The notes below the pieces were generated by a model, which saw nothing but the letters and a program-made list of their open reading frames with translations, had not been told where the DNA came from and searched no databases. From Sphaeroforma sirkka (taxonomy: Eukaryota > Opisthokonta > Ichthyosporea > Ichthyophonida), in contig LUCW03000533.1 in the NCBI GenBank assembly GCA_001586965.3, positions 32,501 to 52,500 of the forward strand: 20,000 nucleotides of DNA, given 5' to 3'. Shown piece by piece: positions 13,621-20,000 of the stretch (its first letter is position 1; every line of letters starts with the position of its first letter). A program made the position numbers and the translations under genes.

Positions 13621-13950
13621 ATACAGGAGAACTTTACCGCAGCGGAACTCATAGTCACTGACGACAAAATATAATAGCCTTCATAGCCCAAATAGTTTTT
13701 AAACCGAGATAACCAAAACTACCGCGCTTACCGTTGTCTCCGTAAAGGGGACCAGCAGGTGGATTTTTGTATGTTGTAAATTTGACATCAAAGTGTAGCT
13801 ATAGTGATGCATTTAAATTTAACATGTTTTAGGGTTAAACTGGCCATGGGCTATGGGCATTAGCTGCATTCCCATGACCATCGTTAGTATTTACAAATGA
13901 CAACAAGGTGTAACCCGTTGAAAGTTATGAATATCCCGATAAGCGGAATT

Positions 13951-16340
13951 CGCCAATGGTTTAATATCCTATCTGTTGCGCTATCATCGTCAATGGTCTA
14001 ATATTCTATCTGTTGCGCCTATCATCGCCAAGGGTTTATTATCATATCTGTTGCGCCTATCATCGTCAATGGTTTGATATCCTATCTGTTGCGCCTATCA
14101 TCGCCAATGGTTTATTATCATATCTGTTGCGCCTATCCTCGCCAATGGTCTAATATCCTATCTGTTGCGCCTATCATCGCCAATGGTTTAATATCATATC
14201 TGTTGCGTCTTTCATCGTCAATGGTTGGATATCCTATCTATTGCGCCTACCATCGCCAATGGTTTAATATCATATCTGTTGCGCCTATCATCGCCAATGA
14301 TTTATTATCATATCTATTGCGCCTATCATCGTCAATGGTTGAATATCATATCTGTTGCGTCTTTCATCGTCAATGGTTGGATATCCTATCTATTGCGCCT
14401 ACCATCGCCAATGGTTTAATATCATATCTGTTGCGCCTATCATCGCCAATGATTTATTATCATATCTGTTGCGCCTATCATAGTCAAAGGTTGAATATCA
14501 TATCTGTTGCGCCTATCATCGCCAATGGTTTATTTTCATATCTGTTGCGCCTATCATCGTCAATGTTTAATTATCATATCTGTTGCGCCTATTATCGTCA
14601 ATGGTTAGATATCCTAACTGTTGCGCCTATCATCGCCAATAATTTATTATCATATCTGTTGCGCCTATCATCGCCAATGGTTTAATATAATATCTGTTGC
14701 GTCTATCATCGCCAATGGTTGAAAATCATATCAGTTGCGCCTATCATCGTCAATGGTTGAATATCATATCTGTTGCGCCTATCATCGTCAAGGTTTAATA
14801 TCGTATCTGTTGCGCCTATCATTGTCAATGGTTTGATATCCTATCTGTTGCGCCTATCATCGCCAATGATATATTATCATATCTGTTGCGCCTATCATCG
14901 TCAATGGTTGAATATCATAACTGTTGCGCCTATCATCGCCAATGGTTTATTATCATATCTGTTGCGCCTATCATCGTCAATGGTTACATATCCTATCTGT
15001 TGCGCCTATCCTCGCCAATAGTTTATTATCATATCTGTTGCGCCTATCATCGCCAATGGTTTAAAATCATATCTGTTGCGCCTATCATCACCAATGATTT
15101 ATTATCATATCTGTTGCGCCTATCATCGTTAATGGTTGAATATCATAACTGTTGCGCCTATCATCGTCAATGGTTTGATGTCCTATCTGTTGCGCCTATC
15201 ATCGCCAATAGTTTATTATCATATATGTTGCGCCTATCATCGCCAATGGTTTAATATCATATCTGTTGCGCCTATCATCGCCAATAATTTATTATCATAT
15301 CTGTTGCGCCTATCATCGCCAATGGTTTAATATCATATCTGTTGCGTCTATCATCGCCAATGGTTGAATATCATATCTGTTGCGCCTATCATCGTCAATG
15401 GTTGAATATCATATCTGTTGCGCCTATCATCGCCAATGGTTTATTATCATACCTGTTGCGTCTTTCATCGTCAATGGTTTGATATCCTATCTGTTGCGCC
15501 TATCATCGCCAATGGTTTGATATCATATCTGTTGCGCCTATCATCGCCAATGGTTGAATATCATATCTGTTGCGCCTATCATCGTCAATGGTTGAATATG
15601 ATATCTGTTGCGCCTATCATCGCCAATGGTTTATTATCATATCTGTTGCGCCTATCATCGTCAATGGTTAAATATCATATCTGCTGCGCCTATCATCGCC
15701 AATGGTTTATTATCATATCTGTTGCGCCTATCATCGTGAATGGTTGAATATCATATCTGTTGCGCCTATCATCGCCGATGGTTTATTATCATATCTGTTG
15801 CGTCTTTCATCGTCAATGGTTGGATATCCTATCTATTGCGCCTACCATCGCCAATGGTTTAATATCATATCTGTTGCGCCTATCATCGCCAATGATTTAT
15901 TATCATATCTGTTGCGCCTATCATCGTCAATGGTTGAATATCATATCTGTTGCGCCTATCATCGCCAATGGTTTATTATCATATCTGTTGCGCCTTTCAT
16001 CGTCAATGGTTTGATATTCTATCTGTTGCGCCTATCATCGCCAATGGTTTATTATCATATCTGTTGCGCCTATCATCGCCAATGGTTTAATATCATATCT
16101 GTTGCGCCTATCATCGCCAATGGTTTAATATCATATCTGTTGCGCCTATCATCGTCAAGGTTTAATATCGTATCTGTTGCAACTATTATCGTCAGTGGTT
16201 TAATATCGTATCTGTTGCGCCTATCATCGCCAATGGTTTAATATCATATCTGTTGCGCCTATCATCGCCAATGGTTTATTATCATATCTGTTGCGCCTAT
16301 CATTGTCAATGGTTTAATATCCTATCTGTTAAGCCTATCT
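13951..16340 (+). repeat. 38-bp satellite array, about 63 units with higher-order structure
   Basis: The unit core is ATCTGTTGCGCCTATCATCG, followed by CCAATGGTTTATTATCAT or variants (TCAATGGTTGAATATCAT, TTTGATATCCT). A four-unit block (about 152 bp) that includes GCGTCTTTC and CTATTGCGCCTACC is nearly repeated at about 14206, 14358 and 15800, so variants move as groups. A 37-bp variant (GTCAAGGTTTAATATCG) occurs at about 14787 and 16153. Long plus-strand frames with a 38-residue period arise because 38 is not a multiple of 3. They look membrane-like but are repeat artefacts. Confidence 0.95.
16275..16280 (-). terminator. First minus-strand AATAAA after CFAP20, inside the 38-bp satellite
   Basis: Between the CFAP20 stop (16692) and 16341 there is no AATAAA on the minus strand. 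The first is the reverse complement of TTTATT at 16275-16280 inside a satellite unit, about 410 nt past the stop. Many further satellite units carry the same hexamer. Use as the true polyadenylation site is inference. Confidence 0.4.
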
Positions 16341-16359
16341 ACTGTGAATAAACGTTAAA

Positions 16360-16395
16360 CGGGAGTGCCACCACAGCACATGCGTCGCACTCCCG
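16360..16395. other. Hairpin in CFAP20 3' flank
   Basis: CGGGAGTGC (16360-16368) pairs perfectly with GCACTCCCG (16387-16395) around an 18-nt loop. It lies just outside the satellite and within the likely CFAP20 3' UTR. Confidence 0.6.
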
Positions 16396-16477
16396 ATATA
16401 CTATATCGAGTGACGGGCTGTCTTCAGGAATACATCCACAATGGTAGGTAGATCTCTCGCTCTGGCATGAGCTCTGT

Positions 16478-16516
16478 GGTTCCTCTCATAACCTATCTCG
16501 CCTGAGTGAGAGAACC
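16478..16516. other. Second hairpin in CFAP20 3' flank
   Basis: GGTTCCTCTC (16478-16487) pairs with GAGAGAACC (16508-16516), with one bulged C and a loop of about 20 nt. Its role is unknown. Confidence 0.45.
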
Positions 16517-16691
16517 AAACACACTTGCCATCCTTACATCGACTACTTAAGGTACCAGGGTAAAGCTAAAACACATAGTACCACAGGGGTCTATAGGCAT
16601 ACTGGGATTAGCCACAGTGGTACAAGAGACTACTACTCTATCAGCTTGTGCTAAATTGATGGATCTATTGCGCTCTCTTTTCGGGGCGCGC

Positions 16692-16733
16692 TCATTTGTT
16701 CACCGGGTAGTAAAGCTTGAACTCTGCCGGCAG
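16692..16733 (-). CDS. CFAP20: CFAP20 exon 5 (terminal microexon, 13 codons plus stop)
   Basis: After the acceptor CATACAG the exon encodes [13 protein letters not shown] and a TGA stop, against [17 protein letters not shown] in human. It is only 42 nt long. An open frame on the opposite strand here (about 16617-16823) is its shadow. Confidence 0.94.
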   Translation of the reverse strand: MPAEFKLYYPVNK

Positions 16734-17061
16734 CTGTATGGAAATCGGGAACATAGAAATATCATTACCAAGGGGCTGCCAAAATTAAGCACACAAAAGG
16801 TAAGTATGATGATGTTGAGGTGATATGTGCTGATGGGTTTTCACAAATATACACCCGACAAAGTATGTATGAGAACGCGGACAAACACAAATACTATCAA
16901 ACATATATATATATATATATATATACATACATACATACACACATATATGCATACATACACACACACGCACATAAATACATACATACACACATACATACAC
17001 ACATACATACATACATACATACATATACATACATACAGATATACACATATGCATACAAACA

Positions 17062-17097
<36 letters not shown>

Positions 17098-19046
17098 TAT
17101 ATATATATATACCTGAATATATATACATTTACTCCCGGATATATATACACATACATACACATTAAAAAAATCTGATATATAAATATCACAACGCACCCAC
17201 ACCTCTTCTTCCGTATACAATCTATCCGCAAAGTATATCCTGCGTATGCGGCAGTTGGGGTGTATTTGAATGCGACTGGTTTCCGCATACGCGGTACCGT
17301 ATGCCTGTTTCACCAGTTGACTCAGGTCTATTTGCACCAAGTTCCATCCCACATCTAGGCGTAGCGGCATAGTGCACATGTAGGGCTTCACACGCACGGT
17401 GGTCTGTGTGCGAGAAAGAGTCAAAGTAAAGAAACTGTAAGCACCTCTAGGGCAGGATACAATCCCACGTGGGATTATTTGTCGAACGTTTGCAATGTGA
17501 GAATACTGAGCGACCTACAACAGACTGACAAGAGTAGGGCTGCCCGATGCATGTGGTCTAAGTGCCAGTACGGGTCACAAGTCGTCGGATAACACCGAGT
17601 GAGAGTCATACACCCGACACCCGTGTCACGTATGGTGACTACACGGTACAAGACATTGCAGACGCACCATGTTGTACCCTACTACAACGACCATGTGTCC
17701 CAAATAGAGTGCACCTGCGATGCAGTCCAGAAAGTTCATGTGAGGTGCAGACCAAGAGCAATTCACCTTGGAGGACGTTGGTGAAGTACGGACACAGGCG
17801 GTTATCGCACCAAAATCCCAACCTCAGGCTAGACTCAAAAGTAATGTGCATATATGTGAGGCGTTGTGCGTGTCTTGGCCTGTGTTTTAATGCCCAGGGT
17901 TTTTGAAACCCTAAATACTGAACCCTAAACCCTGGAACATTTAGTGAGGTGTATAGGAAATCTACAGGGAGCACAAGGATACTATCGATTGAACACCCCA
18001 AGAAATACATGTACGCATCACAATAAACAGCTACACTTACAGACCTATACCCATTGATTATAGCTTTGAAACACCGTGAATGTCAATATACATCGAATGA
18101 TCATATAACATTTCTCGGTTGAATGGTAACCTCTGTGCAGTGGTTTGGGAGCGGTTTGAGCCTAAACATTAGACTCGGAATGAAATGAAGTAGGCGTGGA
18201 GGCTTATACACGTTACCACGCACCCTTACCCTCCGCAGAAGGGTTGACCAGTGACTATATATACAAGTATGGCAAAAAAAAAAACGCGTTCACGCATACA
18301 TATATATATATACATACATACATGCCAATAGATTGCCAACTAACTCGTATAACACAATACACAATTAGTGCACGTATCACTACGCATACGGAGCGTCAAT
18401 ACCAGACGATACCATACGCATTTGCAATAACATTTGTACACTGCAGTCGTATTAAACGCGTTCAGCATCACGACAACACACCTGATAATTCGATGCTCGA
18501 AGGCGCCTTGTAACGCCCCTGTCGTCCAGAACGGTTGCTTCGAATGAGAAGTATCTATTTATAGAACATACAAAAGAAGGATGGGAGGATACAGTTGATG
18601 ACATATACTGAGTACAAAGCGTGCAGCACAGACGAATAACAATTCGTAGGACACTTGCCCTTGGCTTCCCAATGAATTATACACAGTTGGACAACAGTAC
18701 TATACGACACTAGCTGTAGGTCAGGACAATCGAAGCCTGAGGACTGCATATATATACATATGGTAGTTGTACGCCACCGATGATCCAAACTAGCACAGGG
18801 TGCATGAACACGCAAACAACAGCGCATAAGATCGTTTAAGATATGTATCTAACCAAGAACATACACATGATCACGTTATGAGGATGGTATTCAGTCTGAG
18901 ACTTCAAGTAAATCAGAGTTTGACTGATGGAAATGCTATATCAGCATCAAACACAAATCTACACCCTGGATGCACACTCGGTGGCATTTTGTCGGAGAAT
19001 TTAACATAAGCCGGCCAAACAGACACACAGACACACAGACACACAG

Positions 19047-19079
<33 letters not shown>

Positions 19080-20000
19080 CAAATATATATATAGTAGGAG
19101 CCAACAAAACCTCGATCATATTGGATGGAAAAACGCGACAGAGTAATGGAAATACATACTTATCTAAATTTTTAACCATCAGCACTAAATAAGGCAGCTT
19201 GATGCCCAATGTCAGCTTTGGATCGGCGGGACAGCTTATGTATGTGTTCAGTAAATCTGAGTGAGATCATTAATAGAACAGACACCATAAGTTAGTTATT
19301 CACGGTGAACAGTCCTTATCTATTGATATGTTTATAGCTCATGCATGGCTCTGTGAAGACTGAGAATTTGGAGTGTTCAACAGACTCTTCGATATGTTAT
19401 AGTGGTCGCGGCATTGGATTTGGATACCACACAAAGTACGCACATATGATTAAAATAATAACGTAAAGGTCGTATACATGTGTGGCAGGACTCCTAAAGT
19501 TTGTAGGCATATATACTAATATCCAGTCAACAAAACATTACCCACATGATATGAAGCATACACTCTGCAAATGATATTATACCCCCACATGCCCATAGAC
19601 AGCATATCCTCGTCCAGTGGAAATCTCCTATAAAATGTGATGACGCCAAGTATTAAGTACAAGTAGTGGTTTTATACGATACCGTGTATTAAACCACTGC
19701 ACAATCCGCGTGACCTTCAACAAATTTACCAGCCAGTAATTGTATATCTGCTTCTAAATAACAACTACAGAAGAGGCTGTTGATAATGAATAAGTTACGA
19801 CTCCATGCAAAATGATCCACAACATATACGTAATACATACGCTACACACGATACTGACTATACCTTCCGCGACAAACTCGATGACCAGTGATTGTATATC
19901 GTCGTCTAGCACGCGTTTGGTGCACAGTCCATTGGCCGGACACTTCTCCCACAACTGCAGTGGTTTGCTGCCGATACTATACAGTATCGAGAGCATCCCC
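16692..20000 (-). CDS. CFAP20: CFAP20 (Bug22/GTL3), five exons, 5' end beyond window
   Basis: This encodes cilia- and flagella-associated protein 20, a small, highly conserved protein of centrioles and axonemal doublet microtubules (inner junction). Homologues also occur in some non-ciliated lineages. Minus-strand exons in order are 20000-19864, 19256-19160, 18554-18482, 17403-17203 and 16733-16692 (TGA). Splice phases agree at all four junctions. The product matches human CFAP20 end to end from its Gly9: [101 protein letters not shown]. About 185 residues are visible against 193 in human, so only about eight N-terminal codons are missing. Introns are 607, 605, 1078 and 469 bp and are full of microsatellites. 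The promoter is outside the window. The gene is convergent to the RFX gene. Confidence 0.96.
16901..17165. repeat. Compound microsatellite in the last CFAP20 intron
   Basis: (TA)n, (CATA)n, CACACATA blocks and (CA)n fill more than half of the 469-bp intron 16734-17202. The layout mirrors the microsatellites at 2741 and 10133. Confidence 0.96.
17203..17403 (-). CDS. CFAP20: CFAP20 exon 4 (67 codons, conserved core)
   Basis: The acceptor CGCACACAG is preceded by a T-rich tract. The donor after GAA-GAG is GTGTGG, a weak site. The exon encodes [17 protein letters not shown], then [20 protein letters not shown], then [18 protein letters not shown] and [12 protein letters not shown]. Both ends are phase 0. 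This is the most conserved part of the family. Confidence 0.96.
17896..17935. repeat. Telomere-like AAACCCT repeats in CFAP20 intron
   Basis: Degenerate AAACCCT/AACCCTAAACCCT units start with AGGGTTT-TTG-AAACCCT, a 7-bp inverted repeat. Similar CCCTAAACCCTA motifs lie at 1475-1507 in the ABCG intron. They fall in the CFAP20 intron 17404-18481, which otherwise holds open frames on both strands that are not recognised. Confidence 0.6.
18274..18324. repeat. A-run and (TA)n/(CATA)n microsatellite
   Basis: An 11-base A run at 18274-18284 and a short TA/CATA tract at about 18297-18324 lie in the CFAP20 intron 17404-18481. Confidence 0.9.
18482..18554 (-). CDS. CFAP20: CFAP20 exon 3 (24 codons)
   Basis: After the acceptor ATAAATAG the first base A completes a Lys codon begun in exon 2. 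The exon then encodes [17 protein letters not shown], then LRASNYQ, against YFTFEVQVLDDKNVRRR and FRASNYQ in human. The donor is GTGTGT and the exit phase is 0. Confidence 0.95.
19018..19094. repeat. (CAGACA)n / (CA)n / (TA)n microsatellite
   Basis: The tract lies in the CFAP20 intron 18555-19159, about 65 bp downstream of exon 2 on the transcribed strand. Confidence 0.95.
19160..19256 (-). CDS. CFAP20: CFAP20 exon 2
   Basis: The acceptor is CACTCAG and the donor is GTATGT. AT plus the leftover G of exon 1 gives Asp; the exon then reads [19 protein letters not shown] and [12 protein letters not shown], leaving AA for a split Lys codon. Human has TTYITCPADPKKTLGIKLP and FLVMIIKNLKK at the same place. 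Confidence 0.96.
19864..20000 (-). CDS. CFAP20: CFAP20 exon 1 (3' part; 5' end outside window)
   Basis: The visible part encodes [19 protein letters not shown] and, later, [16 protein letters not shown], ending in phase 1 before the donor GTATAG. The ATG at 19996 is not the start. The frame stays open to the window edge, and human CFAP20 has GFLSILYS here, so this Met replaces Phe10. About eight codons and the promoter lie beyond 20000. Confidence 0.95.

Noticed and set aside
13732-13806. Minus-strand stretch reading FTTYKNPPAGPLYGDN before a good GTAAGC donor, with a second possible YFVVSDYEFRC segment at about 13640-13675
   Set aside because: The peptides look protein-like, but no family was recognised, the acceptors are weak, and the two pieces do not join convincingly. 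Transcript data would settle it.
14074-16241. Long plus-strand frames with membrane-like 38-residue repeats
   Set aside because: They are produced by reading a 38-bp satellite through all three phases. The variants change codons without preserving protein, and short-unit variants break the frame.
13951-16340. Idea that each satellite GTTGCGCC core is an RFX X-box half-site
   Set aside because: The second half-site (RGYAAC) is missing at the required 0-3 bp spacing, so it does not fit the consensus.
10667-16340. Direct repeats considered as a CRISPR array
   Set aside because: The units are contiguous tandem repeats without unique spacers, and the gene content is eukaryotic.
16617-16823. Plus-strand open frame of 68 codons ending near a perfect GTAAGT donor at 16801, looking like an exon
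   Set aside because: It lies opposite the CFAP20 terminal exon (16692-16733), whose LPAEFKLY match and in-phase splicing explain the region far better. The plus frame resembles no family.
17562-18010. Overlapping 114- and 123-codon frames on opposite strands
   Set aside because: They lie within the CFAP20 intron 17404-18481 with no recognisable domain. Mutual open frames in a GC-moderate stretch are expected by chance.

Overview
The window looks like part of a large, repeat-rich nuclear genome of a unicellular eukaryote, probably an opisthokont or holozoan protist (an ichthyosporean would fit). This is inference. It rests on GT-AG introns of about 0.5-1.1 kb, an RFX-type winged-helix factor (a family found mainly in opisthokonts and amoebozoans), abundant TA/CA/ATAC microsatellites and kilobase-scale minisatellites. 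There is no bacterial-style operon, tRNA, rRNA or CRISPR array.

Three host genes can be supported. (1) About 866-4587, plus strand: the membrane-domain half of an ABCG (White-type) ABC transporter, rebuilt from six short exons whose phases join exactly across four of five introns. Its ATP-binding half must lie left of the window. (2) 6261-9716, plus strand: an uninterrupted ORF of 1151 codons for a Ser/Gln-rich protein with an RFX DNA-binding domain near its C-terminus. (3) 16692 to beyond 20000, minus strand: CFAP20 (Bug22/GTL3), rebuilt from five exons that join in phase and cover all but about the first eight residues of the protein. Exons of (1) and (3) are mostly too short to stand out as open frames. 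They were found by matching family motifs and checking splice sites and phase.

Layout: 1-865 upstream or intronic DNA of the ABCG gene, with one weak exon candidate; 866-4587 ABCG exons, with minisatellites in the introns; 4588-6260 intergenic, with a roughly 65-bp repeat array, a CCAAT-box inverted repeat and an X-box-like palindrome before the RFX gene; 6261-9776 RFX and its polyadenylation signal; 9777-16690 about 6.9 kb of mostly repeats (compound microsatellite, 27-bp array, 50-110-bp array, 38-bp array); 16692-20000 CFAP20.

The most suggestive biology is that an RFX factor, whose animal relatives switch on ciliary genes through X-boxes, lies convergent to a gene for a conserved ciliary/centriolar protein. 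The RFX gene also has its own X-box-like palindrome about 160 bp before its ATG, which would fit autoregulation. No viral or retroviral-like element was recognised.
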